This document shows positions 11,553-26,240 of a DNA stretch of 64,000 nt, piece by piece; position 1 is the stretch's first letter, and every line of letters starts with the position of its first letter. Where the stretch lies: positions 16,820,152 through 16,884,151 of the forward strand of contig JACMZG010001914.1 of the NCBI GenBank assembly GCA_018340805.1, read 5' to 3'. The notes below the pieces were generated by a model. The model ran no database searches and was not told where the DNA came from. It was given only the letters and a program-made list of their open reading frames with translations. A program made the translations under genes and the position numbers. The DNA comes from Microvelia longipes. Lineage: Eukaryota > Arthropoda > Insecta > Hemiptera > Veliidae.

Positions 11553-14010
11553 AAGAATAAATAAATATAAAAATAAATAAAATACAAAGTTGTTTGTATT
11601 AATAAAAAATTAATTAAATAAATAACTATAAAGCAATATAAGAAAAAAAAGAATGGCTTGAGTTGTGTTTCCGTAATATTAATAAAAATATAAATAAGAT
11701 ATTAGCAATCTATTTCTAATTATTATTGTGACAGTTAATTGCTCCATAATTTGTCTAGTCAACAGTTATTATATATTAATAATTGTTTAATTATTGGTGC
11801 TTACATACATTGGTATCTGTATTTATACTGCTATATCTATTAAATATTGAACAGATATAATATGAATTATTAATAGAATGCGTTTTAATTATTCATTAGA
11901 CAGTTTGTTATGGTTTGCCTACTAGGAAAATTTAATTGACATTTAACAGAACGAATAAGTAGGTAACATTTAATAATGCAGAACATCTTGTAAAGAAAAT
12001 GTCAAAGGTATATTTTATAGGATGTTATTGCATAAATCGAATTAAATAAAATTAAATAAATAATACATTGGTTGTATAAAAAATATTTAAGTATAAAATA
12101 AAATTAGTTAGTAAATTATAAAACAAGAATAATATTTTAGTTAGTTAATAAATAGCTCCACATGAAAATTCACTAAATATGGACTGAAGTCATAAAGAAA
12201 ACTGAATACTTTGCCACTTTTGCCAGTATACTCTGCCAGTATATTATGCCCAGAATACTCTGCCAGGCTACGGCACTAAGATGTCACGCTTTTATTTTTT
12301 TCATTCAGTTTGTCAACTTTTCTCATGCTTAACATAAACTCATTATTATAAGTAAGTTTCACCTTCTATTTATATTCCCTTCTATATTCTTCTAGTTATA
12401 TTACCTTTATTTAATAAGTTAACGTATTTTAAATTTTATCACTTTTGATCATATAACTCTCCTGTTTTGCTGTTTGTATCTTCACTGTTCTTATCTCTCC
12501 ATCTTTCCCTATAAACTAGGCATGTGATCAACAGGGTCATTCCATACTCTTTAGTTCATCCAATTCTACTAAATCTGTTTCCCTAACCTCTAATTTCTCT
12601 TTAGCCTGTTTTTACATTTCTTCATTTATAGCGTAGGTTTAAGGGAAAACAATTATGTTAGCAAAAAAAAGGTTCGGCTTAACACCGAAATATTAATCGG
12701 ATATTAATCGGCACATTTACACCAGTCAGAGGTTCAGGGGGGGGGGACACTTCAGTCTTTGCATTGAATGACTTGTGTGTTTTAACTTTTTTCAAACATA
12801 TTTTTTTGGGTTTTTTAACCCCGATCTCTGCGTGAGTAGATAAAAGGTCAAAAATATTGTACGCAATAAAGAAAATGAATTTTAGAGACTCGTTCCATTT
12901 CCGTCTACCTCGGCAGTAAAATTTTGAATTTACTATCACATTTAGAGGTGATTTTTATATCCTGTCCATGTTTTCTTCTCGGGTAACTAAATGTATTACT
13001 TGTTAGTATAATTTTATTTCCCTATCTAGAAGCAAATGACCTATTGTTGTAATATTAGTAAGTGAGAAATGTATTGTTTATTTGGATGTCTTAAACGATA
13101 CAATGCATTAGCAATTCCTCGTTAAAGGACGCATAGCGCCTGAATCCTAGATAGCCATGACTTAGGATATCCTCTTTCAAAAAAATATATTGCTACCTTC
13201 ATTCTGAGTGTCTTGACTTACGGGATGAGCATACTTATAAAATATGGAAACGTAAAAAAAATCTACACTTCAATGTCCTAGTTAAAATTGTCTCAGTTTT
13301 AATACAAAAAATATAATAATACACGTACTAAAACTTCCTTTATAGTAAAAGGCTATGTGGGCGAAAGGAAAACTACAGACCTCAAATTTCGTACTCTTCT
13401 CTTTTATTGTTAGTTTAACTTGGTTGAAAATGTCGTGGGTGTTTCCGAAACAGTTTCAAATAATTTTTTTCTTACAACTTTCTTACGATTCCTTAAACTT
13501 TTAGTTTCTAAAATAAATTACTTTAAAGTAACAAAGATCTATGTTTTGCTATTTTTATGCGACGCTTTTTACTTTTAATGCGGATTTTGTCTTTTAAAAG
13601 GAGAAAACCTTTGAGTTTTGACCAAAAATTTTAAATGAAATAAGTAATTAATATTTACTGGTGTTATCTATGTATGCCTATGGCTTTTTTCCTTCTTGTT
13701 AAGAAAAGAAATCCTGTTTATTGAAATAGGGCTCAAATATCGAGAAAGGGAGGATTGGTTAAACGCATGGGGCAAATGTACCTAGAGAATATCAACACAT
13801 TGTTCACATGCAATAATTTTAATATGAATATGGAAAAAACACAAACATTGTTATTAAGTTTAAGAACTAACAAAATAAGAGGCTTTCGGTCTCTTGACAG
13901 CTATAGCTATTTCTCATATTACTAGTTTAAGTAAGCGCCAAACTGCCTACAAAAAGCAAAGTTCTAAATGTATTAGTAAAAAAAGTTCTAGCTAATGGTC
14001 CGTACGCCGG
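11553..14010. other. AT-rich DNA, no gene
   Basis: Contains three 'tgccag' repeats within 12214-12275 and a 10-base G run at 12737-12746. The minus frame at 12679-12939 crosses that run and has no domain. Nothing else is recognised. Confidence 0.45.
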
Positions 14011-14014
14011 CAAA

Positions 14015-14112
14015 AAATATTTTTTAGTGATTAGTGGCTTTTGAAATGGATTTTGATCTTTGTGTGAGGTTCGACTCCCGCCATGACGTCTATGCCATTT
14101 GCGATTTTTCCC
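14015..14112 (+). mobile_element. tRNA-derived SINE-like head
   Basis: 'gaggttcgactcccgccatg' fits a polymerase III B box. It is followed by 'acgtctatgccattt', also present in inverted form at 15885-15920 after a B-box-like 'ttcgaacctc'. The A box is weak. Likely a diverged short interspersed element, not a functional tRNA. Confidence 0.45.
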
Positions 14113-15209
14113 CAAATAAAATCCACTAAAAATAATAATAAAACAAGTAATGACTTTTCTGCTGTTAAACAAACCTGGATCGTTAAGCACGGGAACAAGC
14201 ATTTCAAACAAAATTCGCCCGTCTGACGAATCTCCGCGACAGTATAATTCATTTATTTGTCTGAGTGTTTGTTATTCAATTGTTTTTCACCTTTCATATG
14301 TTGTATTATACTGACACTGTAATTGTTTTTATTGTATAAACTTGTTTTCCATTTGATCTTTTAAACGTGAAAACCTTCCCTTATCGCTTTGACGTTGTAT
14401 GAGCTTGCTAAAATAATAGTTTATTCTATTTGATTTTCTTGTTCATCTTTTGACGTACATTGCCCCCTCCCCTCCTGGTAGATATTACTAGAAAAATCGA
14501 TGTTGATTATATCTTAACACAAAAGACGAGTTTTTCTTGTAACTAAAATTCTATTATTAGTCTGCATCTCTTGGGATGCTTTCCTAATGCTTTTACTTCT
14601 TCTGAAGCCCTTGGTGGTTTTTATTATTTTTATCCCTGTAATATTTAAGTTTTTATATTGACTTTTTCTAATCATCTCAGAGTTTTCTTACCTTTTATTA
14701 TTTTCTTAATTTAAAAAAAAAAAAGTTTTATTAAAATTTATTTTCTAAAATGTTTACAAAACAACAATTGAAAAAAGGGCGAACAAATAATAAATGCTAT
14801 TAAATTCGGATTCTATTTCTGATGGTTAATTTGCATTATTTTTCTTAATATTTTCTCGGAATGTTTCGCAAATAAGGACGTCAGCATAGAAATTGAGAGG
14901 AGCGTTTTTCCCAGCCTTAAAAAAATCGTAAATGTTCAAATACAAAAAATTTAAAAAAATGGAAAATCGATCAATTAAATTAATAATCAAGATTTGATTT
15001 TTGATTATTGTTCTAGAAATAAAAAATCAACTGATAAAAAATAAATTAACACTAACTAATAGTGATGACTTTTAAATATGTCTTTTCACGTGTACAAAGA
15101 TTTTATCGTAATGAGCGAATTTTCTTTAAAAAAATTCTTTGTTTGTGTAGCTCGCATGTTTCCTTGACGGTGTGAACCAAAGTCTTTACTGTAAATTTAT
15201 ACCTCTTCA
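14113..15209. other. AT-rich DNA, no feature seen
   Basis: No coding region or repeat end could be supported. Confidence 0.45.
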
Positions 15210-15650
15210 TCAATGTTGCGTAGGCCTTTCAGGTGTTTTTAAAACCTTCTGAATGATTTTTACAAAGTTGTCTGTCTGTACTTTTGTGTGAGTGTCAGTT
15301 ACAAACGTATGTCTCTGGGTATTTATGCTTGGGAGTTCAATGTTGGTAAAAAAATCAATTTTTAGGTCTAGCTGTGCTATCCACAAAATATTTTTCATGA
15401 CGTCGTTAACTCCCAATGAGCAATAAATGGCTCAGCAAAAACTTTGAAAATCCAGCTGAAAAATTTGTTGATCAATTTGAGATTTAACACGCAAATAGTT
15501 TAAGACTAACATATGCGCTAAGTTTTATAACATCGTCAGCGTTAGTTTAATTTTTATTGAATGACTTGTATACATTTTTTCAAATAATTGGAAAATAATC
15601 GGAAATAATTTAATGAAGCTGAAATTTGGTAGAAGTGTATAAAAAATAAT
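15210..15650 (+). mobile_element. 5S-related repeat element, 5' partial plus copy
   Basis: Contains 'tttcaggtgtttttaaaacc', 'acaaagttgtctgtctgta' and a later block like 'agttttataacatcgtcagc', in the same order as the copy at 35681. The 5S-like box and GCGAAGC part are missing. Confidence 0.6.
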
Positions 15651-15859
15651 ATGACCGTTTTAGGGTCTTTCGTTCTATTAGGGTATTGACACTGCAGGAG
15701 CCACCTCAATTTGCACCCGGGTACACCACACCCATTTTTTTTATTTTTCAAAATGCTTGTTACTAGCAAAAACCCTGAAGAGAGTGTTTACTCTATGTTG
15801 TTTTAGCGAATTTCCTTTGGGAAAAAAAAACAAAAATTAAAAAATTAGCTAATTAATTT

Positions 15860-16660
<801 letters not shown>

Positions 16661-16755
16661 ACGACTCAAACTCAGGGTACCTGGGTTCACATTCTGGAAG
16701 GGTCGATAATTTTTTATCGTTTTTTTTTACTAAATATAAGTTTACAAGTAGAAAA

Positions 16756-17610
16756 TAATTCTGGCGCGGTGGTCCGCATGTCGGGCGAATTTCCTTTGGA
16801 TGCGAGCACTCAAACCCAGAGTACCTGGGTTCAAATCCTAGTAGGGACAATTATTTTTTATGGTTTTTTTACCTAATATAAGTTTACAACTAAAAATAAT
16901 TCAGGCGCGGTGGTCCGCATGTCGGGCGAATTTCCTTTGGATGCGTGTTTCCGTGCTTTTTACATTATATAAGTTTACAACTAGTAAATAAATAATTCCG
17001 GCGCGGTGGTCCGCTGTCGGGCGAATTTCATTTAGAATGCGTGTTTCCGTGCTAAACAACCCATTTCTTGCTTATTAAAGAACCATGCCCATTGCGTGGT
17101 TCCGGTTCATGCTTAAGAACCTAAGCAGTTACTCAATTGTCAAGCACTGCTCGTAACTCATTTTGCCTGTATTTTCCAAAGGAAATGCGCTAAAACCTTT
17201 AAAGATAACTGACTAAGCTTAAAGATAAGTAACTAATCTTTAAACTAGTGCAAATAATAGTGCGTACTTCTAATTTTAAAGCATAGTTTTGTACAACAAC
17301 TGGATGATTATGCGCATTTCCTTTGGAAAATACAGACAAAATGAGTTACGAGCAGTGCTTGACAATTGAGTAACTGCTTAGGTTCTAAAGCATGAACCGG
17401 AAACACGCAATGGGCATGGTTCTTGCATAAGCAAGAAATGGGTTGTTTAGCACGCAAACACGCATTCTAAATGAAATTCGCCCGACAGCGGACCACCACG
17501 CCGGAATTATTTATTTACTAGTTGTAAACTTATATAATGTAAAAAGCACGGAAACACGCATCCAAAGGAAATTCGCCCGACATGCGGACCACCGCGCCAG
17601 AATTTTTTAT
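16756..17610. mobile_element. Inverted cluster of tRNA-like SINE heads
   Basis: The motif 'gcgcggtggtccgcatgtcg' occurs on the plus strand at about 16763 and 16905 and, slightly altered, at 17000. It occurs on the minus strand near 17490 and 17590. The arms 16897-17190 and 17310-17607 are near-perfect inverted repeats around a spacer of about 120 bp. The plus head at 16756 continues to 'gggttcaaatcc' (about 16828), a good B box. This suggests SINE-derived sequence later folded into a large palindrome. Confidence 0.65.
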
Positions 17611-18682
17611 TCTTTTACAATTTGTTTTTATTAACAATCTTTTTAAGGACTTTCTAAATAGAACCATGATTGTCAAAGCAGCCAAGCGTATAAGACCCAG
17701 ACTAAGCGTAAATTTCGTCTTGTTTATGCTACTACTAGTATCTTTCATAAACAATCTCTCTTCACCTACAACCTGTTGCATATTTAATTTATAGTATTAT
17801 TAAAATTAAATAATCATCAAAGGTTAAATCAAAATCATACTTTGTTTTTAAACCTGTATCCCAAAGCGAAGTGTGTTCACAAACAAGCATAAATCAATTG
17901 CGCGTCCTATTTTATGCAACTCTCAAATATTCGATTCCTTTCATCTGATTTATCTGTTGTTTCGTCATATTGATTTATTGACTAATAACTCTATGGAATT
18001 TAAACTTTTATTTATTGTTTTGTAATTATTAAATTTTAAACTTGTTGTATTTTTCAGAGAATCGATATCTGTAAATATCGCCTTAGTGAGCTTATAGCGC
18101 TTATGTAAGCATGGATGACTGAAATTTTAACAAAACGTTTACTTCTTGAAAACGGCCGATTAAATAATAAATGTTTGTAAATTCGGGTTCCATATAAGAC
18201 GAAAAACGCAATAAATACGTCGCTAACAAGTGTAACAGTTAATTTAGAACTGACAGTTGAGGTAGTGTTTTTATTGAGAAGGTGAAGCCCACAATCATCC
18301 TCTTGAAACCGAAGATAAATTTACGCACATGCTCCAATTAAAAGTTACAAAAAAAGTTATTATGTATTTTTTTTCATTCGGGAATACATCGGTACGTCAA
18401 ACAGACTATAATTACCTAATTTTACTAAAATTACCTAATTAAACCTTAAAATAAAAATTAAAAATTACCTAAGGCAGACTATAGACTATTCACCACAGCA
18501 CAAGGCTAATGCCTTAATGTGGTGAATAATCCAATGTTATGGCACAAAATACCAAAATTTGATTTTGTATTTATAATCTGTTTTGATTTGTTTTTTTTTT
18601 AACTGAAAAATAAAGGATATATTGTTTAAAAAAAATAACCTTCGAGAATACCTAAAATGTTATATCCGCTGATTCCATTTAA
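17611..18682. other. AT-rich DNA with one hairpin
   Basis: No gene. A 10-bp stem, ATTCACCACA and its complement, spans 18488-18527 with a 20-base loop. Confidence 0.45.
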
Positions 18683-18999
18683 AACCTAGGTAACTATGCT
18701 ATTCCAGACTCTTTTTATTTAAGACCATGGTAACTATGCCGATTGCTGGCTCTTTTCATTTAAGACCTAGGTAAATATGCTAATTGCTGGCTCTTTTCAT
18801 ATAAGACCTAGGTTAATATGCCAATTGCTGGCTCTTTTCATATAAGACCTAGGTAAATATGCCAATTGCTGGCTCTTTTCATATAAGACCTAGGCAAGTA
18901 TGCCAATTGCTGGCTCTTTTCATATAAGACCTAGGTATATATGCCAATTGCTGGCTCTTTTCATATAAGACCTAGATAAATATGCTATTGCTGGCTCTT
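18683..18999. repeat. 41-bp tandem repeat, about 7 copies
   Basis: Unit core 'taagacctaggtaaatatgc' followed by 'aattgctggctcttttca'. The inner copies are almost identical and the outer ones have decayed. No ORF runs through the array. Confidence 0.85.
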
Positions 19000-19780
19000 T
19001 TAACCATTGACGTTTGTAGAGCCTTTTTAAAATCGAATATTCATTAGAAAATGAAGCTTATTAAATTTTTAATTCCCGAGATATAAGCTTTGCTTGAATC
19101 CGTTTTAAGTGATATCTAAGAACTACCATTTTAAAGAATTTAATTACCTAAACATCAGTGAAAAAGCAATTTTGCGCGTCTTCACTGTCACGTAATGATT
19201 TAAAGGAATATTAATTTCAGTTAAATAATAAAGTGAATGTATCCGGCATTGTGTCCGGTTTGTCTGTTTGACGATTTGTATTCATAATGTTTATTAAAAA
19301 GACACTGAGTGAATAGAGCCGAGACCTGTTTGTGACGTAACGATCTGTATTGTATAGTGAACTCCTAATGAGTTTGTAAATAGTAAATATTGTTTAGTTC
19401 TAATGGTTATAGTGACAGTCAAAGTTCAAACGAACTTAAGCGAAAGCACAAACCATAGTGTTTGTACTATCGATGCATTTGCTTTGCTAATATTTTATAA
19501 AGTCTATTACTAAATGGGATTTTATCGACTGACAAAAAATATTTTATTCATCAATTGACGTCTAAAGTTAAAGCTTATTTCCCTTTTTTAAAAAGGAGGG
19601 ACGGAGTCAGACAAGAATGCTAAGAGAGTTAAAACCATTAGGTCGAGGGAACTCGAGAAATGGAAATATACAATAAGATTTCAGATTTACGGTTAAAAAT
19701 AAACTTAATTTCATAGTAATGGTCAACTGACTGGTAACAGCACCACCCCGTGGTGAACATATATATTTAGAAACATATAT
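19000..19780. other. AT-rich DNA, no feature seen
   Basis: Nothing supported; the minus frame at 19607-19849 overlaps the SINE tail and is not a gene. Confidence 0.45.
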
Positions 19781-20022
19781 ATTTAGTATAATCATTATTA
19801 AGGGTCCTAAGTTTTGCCTTAACCCAGGCTCATTTAGGGTTAGGATCATTTACGAGTACCTGACATCGCACAGGTACGGAACCACCGGTTTAGCGTCTCT
19901 TCCGAAGGATGGCACGTAAAAGCATTTCCGTCCCTCGAATGAAAATGCTAGAGGTCCTGACTAGGATCGAACCCGGACTGTGTGGGTGGCAGGCGCACGT
20001 GCTAACCCTTTATCGAAGTAAT
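19781..20022 (-). mobile_element. tRNA-derived SINE, minus strand
   Basis: On the minus strand it begins with an A-box-like 'gggttagcacgtgcgcctg' (about 20014-19996) and a strong B box 'gggttcgatcctagtc'. The body contains 'cgctaaaccggtggttccg', and the tail 'ccttaataatgattatac' lies near 19790. The order head, body, short A/T-rich tail is that of a tRNA-derived SINE. Family not identified. Confidence 0.65.
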
Positions 20023-20136
20023 GTAATGTTATGTTATTTATTTATTTTAATTTTTTGATATCTTATAATTAGAAAAAATATACTGGACCTATGTTGTAAT
20101 GATTATATATTATGCTTAATTTAAAAATATATCAGA

Positions 20137-20335
20137 AATGTATTCGGCACCGGAGGTCCGGGGTTCACAGCCCGGGCTATGCTCTCAGTTTTTTTTTAAT
20201 AGAATTTGATGTCAAAAATTTTCGCCAACTTTAGCTTTACTTTGAGCATAGTAGATGTGACTCACCCGAGGTGGTTCCCGCAAGGCGAATACCCTGATGG
20301 GCCGAAAGGCCCTAAAACGGGCATTATTATTATTA
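20137..20335 (+). mobile_element. tRNA-derived SINE, 5' truncated
   Basis: Shares 'ttcggcaccggaggtccggg' and the tail 'tgatgggccgaaaggccc' with the complete copy at 46271-46505. The A-box end is missing. Ends in 'cgggcattattattatta'. Confidence 0.75.
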
Positions 20336-22160
20336 ATTTAGAAATATAGAATTTAGAAAAATTTGCTTAATAAATAAACTTCAGTTAATTATGTTATTTA
20401 AAACTAAATATTGAAATTCAAACGATTTAATAGGCTATTGGTAGAAAGCATTTATTTTATTAATTATTTTAATTTCCCATTACATAAGTGGGTAAAGAAC
20501 TTTACTAGCTAAAAATGTGGTTCCCCTTCTTGGCATTACTAATTTTTACTATATTTATCTACTTATTATCTACTTACTCTTATTATCTACTCACGCCTAG
20601 ACGATACATCATTGCTTATTGACAGGAAAGTAGCATCCCTGATATGTCAAAAATTAACCGTGAGGAAAAGAAGTCCCTTTATCTAGGGTAATAAAGTTAC
20701 GTTTAAAGTACATTACTCTCTAAGAAATTAACTCATGAAACTCTCAAGGCAGGAAAATGCTCCTACTTTTTTTGACGACTGCTGGCTTTAGATTTGAAAT
20801 CGCTGTTTATTATAACATTTCGTGATAGTAACTATTTAAACTATTTAAGTTTTATGACCTTTTAGGAGGTCGAAAAGCAAAAATAGTTAGACTAGTTTTA
20901 GAGAGTTTTCATTAGAAAAAGGGAAAAAATAATGACTTTCTTAAAGCTGACTTTTTAAAGGGTAGAAAAAATAAATTAAGTTTCATTTAAATAAAAAAAT
21001 AATAAATATTAATAAATCTGTTTTTAAAAACTAAAAAACAATAAAGTTCATGTGACTATATTTAATATTGGCTCTAACTTTAATATTGAATAAGACATTT
21101 TTATCTCAAATAGCAGAGATAAATAAGAAAAGTATCACAGTTAGACATATTAAGTTCTTGACATAATAAGTGAAGAATAAGAAGTAAATTAACTATAAGA
21201 AGAAGAAAATATGGAATTAAGTATTTGATGGAATACTTCTTAAGAACTTGCAGTTCGACATTCATATCTTATGCAGCAAATAACTCCCGACATTTTCACC
21301 CATTTGTGGACAAGATTTATTCCATTCTTAGTATATTCCAGTTTTGCCTGTTTTTCATTTAGAAATGTGCTTTTAACTTTAATTTTATAAGTAGCTTCGA
21401 AAATGTTTGTTAACACACGCGTGGAATGTGTCAAATTCTTTAACTGCTCGACAAGCTCTACAAAAATAGTCTTGCAATTGTAATTGTTCGCTATTGTAAT
21501 CCGCGATGAAAAATATATTATTTAACCTTAGTGGCAATATTTCATTGAAACATTTTGCCAAATCACTCTTTCTCTTTATAGGAATCTTTAGTACGAGAAA
21601 GCCTTTTAATATTGAATAGATGTGAGGGAAGCATCAGTTTGCGAAACAAATTGGTAAACAATACATAAAGACAAAGGACAGCGTCAACAAGGCGACACAT
21701 CCTGTTTACGGCGTCCATCGCCTTCGGCAACGACCCTTAGTCTAGTTATAGATCAATAACCTTTGTAATCCAGCATATACATCGAAGAATACATTGATGC
21801 ATTTAACTAAAACCTATATAGTGAAGTGAAACAAGACTCAAAGTTCTGAGGAATGGGACATCTAAGTCAGGGCTCTTTGGATAAGAGCTGTAAGTTAAAC
21901 ACCAAGTTTAACTTACTGAGGGCTCCATACTGCTCTTTTGAAATAAACATCCTAGTTTTTAAATTTTGTAATGCATATAAAAATTTATCAATCGAAAATA
22001 GCGAGTTTTCGATTTCAAAAAATATTAGTTTTGTGAAAATAGCGAGCTCAGGTATAGCTAAAGGTTACTCAAACATTTAATTAGGATCAGGGACTAAGGT
22101 TGGTAAAATGGCTAACTTAGTTCCATTTTATTAAGCCATTGCATTTGCAAATGGCTTTAA
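20336..22160. other. AT-rich DNA; one perfect hairpin
   Basis: No gene is supported. A perfect 11-bp stem, GTAAGTTAAAC and its complement, with a 5-base loop lies at 21890-21916, inside the unremarkable 75-codon frame 21853-22080. Confidence 0.4.
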
Positions 22161-22300
22161 GGAGGAACTAAATTCACGCTTACTAGTCCTCAGGAGGAAC
22201 TAAATCTATGCTAACTTGTCCTCAGAAAGAACTAAACACACGTCAACTTATCCTCAGAAGGAAATGAATTCACGCCTACTTGTTTTCAGGAAGTACAAGT
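22161..22300. repeat. About 32-bp degenerate tandem repeat
   Basis: Four to five units of the form 'ggaggaactaaattcacgct' followed by 'tactagtcctca', each diverged. Confidence 0.7.
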
Positions 22301-23873
22301 ATCGATCTTTATAAGTCCCTAAATAAGTGAGATGCTTCGTGGGGTTTAAACAAGGTGTCTCTCCTTCTCAGGTAATTTAATACAGGGCCAAAGAGCAAGA
22401 AATTCGCTTATGAGGTATTGACTCTCTCTGTCTGACTCTTAATACAGATTAATCTGAATACCTATTAAGGACGAAGCGGCAAATCAAAGTAAGCACCAGC
22501 GGGACTTACCGTACATTTACTGCTTAACTAAAATCATAATTTAAGTGTTGACATATACATACGAAAGGCACATTCCGAGACACGATCTCTATGCATACAA
22601 TCGTATTATACTTATTTATCTTATTATCCAGAATAGAAATAAAATAATAACTAAAACCATACATAAATACATAACTGCAACCATCCGATTATTTTAAATG
22701 TAGCAATAAGGCCACACAGGCCTTAAAAACCCCCTAACCCCTTGACATCAACAAAAAAACCCCTTAAGCTTAACACCTAGAAATAAGTTAGCTTTAGTTA
22801 AGGAAAATCCCTTTGAATACGGACCAACAACAGGGCATCTAACAACTGAAAACACTGCGGGTGGAAAGTCAAAAATAGGTCATGTAAGCTCAGTACAAGG
22901 TAAGTAGAAAACCGTGTTTACCAAGCTAAAAGGGTTATACCTAAAATAACCAGACCTTTCAAAGTAATAGGAAGTAATACAGAGAAAGAAAACTTACTTG
23001 TGCTAGAAGTAAACGAAACAATATAATCATGGAAATAATAAGAAGCAAGAAAATGTAATAAATGAGAACTAACTTAATAATTAATGAATTATCAAATACT
23101 AACTTAAATTTTTTTCACAAAGAACTTAATTATAACAAAAATTAATTTGGAAAATTGAGAATATTTTGTTGGTACATCATTATAACTATAATTACTTGGT
23201 GGCGACGATCATTTCTTCGCAATGAGTAAACGTAACAAGAGTGACCCGATGCTAAAAGTACGAGCGGAGGTTCCTCAAACCGGGCTTTTTTTGCATTGAT
23301 GATCTTAAATTTAGAACTTGCTCAGGGTTTCGGATTATGCTTCGAAGTCAGAGAAGTTACACTTTCCTTGTCGGTCAATTTTGCTGAACTTTTCAAAGGG
23401 AATGCCCATTTTTATACCATAGTTTATTCATAACAATGCTCGCCCTTGCTTAATTGGTTTTGAGCAACGTTTAGGAGGCCATATTTAAAATGTTTATTTA
23501 TTTATTGTGGAGCTTAATTAGACATTATTAGCTCATTAATTAACATTGGTAAAACTCAAAATGTTTATTTATGCAACTAAAAATGATTTAATTTAGAGTA
23601 GGCAGTAAGGACTTATTAACGATTTTTTAATCAGTTTTTCAGATGACGATGGTTGAGAGAAAGAGTTGATGGAGCGATTCCGATTGGCCTAATGATTCCA
23701 AAAATCTAGTAATCTATCTCTTAGTAATTGTTTGTAATTTAGATTGATAATTACGCTGTGTATGTAGCAACCCTTTGTATAAGGCCAGATTCACATATTT
23801 ATTATTGTAAATAAAGTGTTCATATATACATATACATGTTAAGGAATTTCGGACTTGCTTTTGAAAAATGACC
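22301..23873. other. Unclassified DNA, possibly an old LTR-element remnant
   Basis: At 23197 'acttggtggcgacgatc' looks like a retrotransposon primer-binding-site context. It is followed by an ATG at 23223 opening only 25 codons. A polyadenylation hexamer AATAAA lies at 23810-23815 next to 'gtgttcata'. No LTR pair was found, so this is only a possibility. Confidence 0.2.
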
Positions 23874-24190
23874 TATAGAGTGGTTTGGTTGGCAGGCATG
23901 AACAGGAACATAGCCTATCTTAATACATTGAGAGGCCTGAAACATCTTTTTTAGGGATCTCAGGAGCTCTGTGTAACCTTATTGAAACCTATTTCAAGAG
24001 TGAGATAGGGTTTAAATAAATAAATTAAATGCGGCTTCCCGCAGATTGTTTGTGTTCTGATTTGTATTTTTATCATTATCTTATATTAGTTATTGTAATT
24101 TTGTACCGATAATTTGATTGTATTTATAATCGAAGGTGGTTAGGTTAATTTTTCGATGTTTCACAATTTAACCTATAGGGCCCCTCTAGT
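23874..24190. mobile_element. MITE-like repeat, copy 1
   Basis: Matches 62915-63210 along its length, sharing 'catagcctatct', 'aggcctgaaacatc', 'agattgtttgtgttctgatt'-type sequence and the end 'cccctctagtaat'. The left end is diverged. No coding capacity. Confidence 0.7.
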
Positions 24191-24545
24191 AATAATATCT
24201 CTATGACTGCTTCTACAGCACGTACAAACAGAAAGCAGTATTTTTATTGTTCGTATCTTAAAACGCCTGGAACGCTCTGTTTGTTACATATTTTTAGGCT
24301 AAATAATCTTATGGACGAAACAAGAAACAAATTTAAAAAAAATATAATTTTATAGATAAACTTCTTGGTTAAAAAATGTGTACCTTAAATTACTAAATTA
24401 AAGAAATACCTCATAACGATTTTAAGAACACCAACATACCTAAAACAAACCAAAAAAAAAAGAAATTAACTAGTTATAAATTTTTAAATTCATAATTTAT
24501 AATTAAAACACTTACATGATCAATAAAAAGCTCATGCATTTGGAA
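24191..24545. other. AT-rich DNA, no feature seen
   Basis: Short A/T-rich stretch between the MITE and the (TA)n tract. Confidence 0.45.
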
Positions 24546-24549
24546 AGGT

Positions 24550-25695
<1,146 letters not shown>

Positions 25696-25699
25696 CGGC

Positions 25700-26240
25700 T
25701 GTAAAGTAGGTATAAGTACTTTACATCCTCAAAAAATGTGGGGAAATGGATTTTTTACCGTCTGCTACAGTGTCGCAGCTTTTTTTACAGTCGGCGACTG
25801 TAAAAACTACGAAACTGTAGCTGGTGACGTTTCTTGATTGTGAACTACGAAGTGGGCACTAGTTGTTTACAACAAGAATATGATATAACCTTCCTTGCTC
25901 TTCATTTGTTTATCAAATATAATCAAACGCTTTAGTTAACTAAGTTTTGTTATTTTCGAAAAGTGAGTTATTAAGTTATTATTTATTATCATTAAATATT
26001 CATGGATAGTGATTTAGACTTTGAAAATACGCCGCCAGAATTCAAAACTTTTGGCCAGCGAAGCGATGGAAAGAAGTATATATGTTTCATCATCAGCAAA
26101 TTTTTATATATTATAATAATTTTCTTCTAAATAGTTGTTTACAATTACTATGCCCGAAAAAAGCATATGGGACACGACTGAGAATGGTTTTTATATCTTG
26201 AATTCTGTTACTGTCTCGCTTCGCTCGACAGTAAATATAG
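25700..26240. other. Hairpin-rich segment
   Basis: Hairpins seen: TGTAAAGTA with its complement near 25700-25725; a two-level hairpin at 25764-25821 with outer stem GCTACAGT and a perfect inner 11-bp stem TTTTTACAGTC closed by GGC (25782-25806); and TACTGTC with GACAGTA around 'tcgcttcgctc' (about 26207-26231). Motifs ACTGTA/TACAGT recur in the stems. A short ATG frame (26002-26130, 42 codons) lies between them. Confidence 0.5.

Noticed and set aside
26002..26130. ATG frame of 42 codons with a possible 59-bp intron (26076-26134)
   Set aside because: Joining across the candidate intron gives a stop after about 22 more codons; no homology or further exon.
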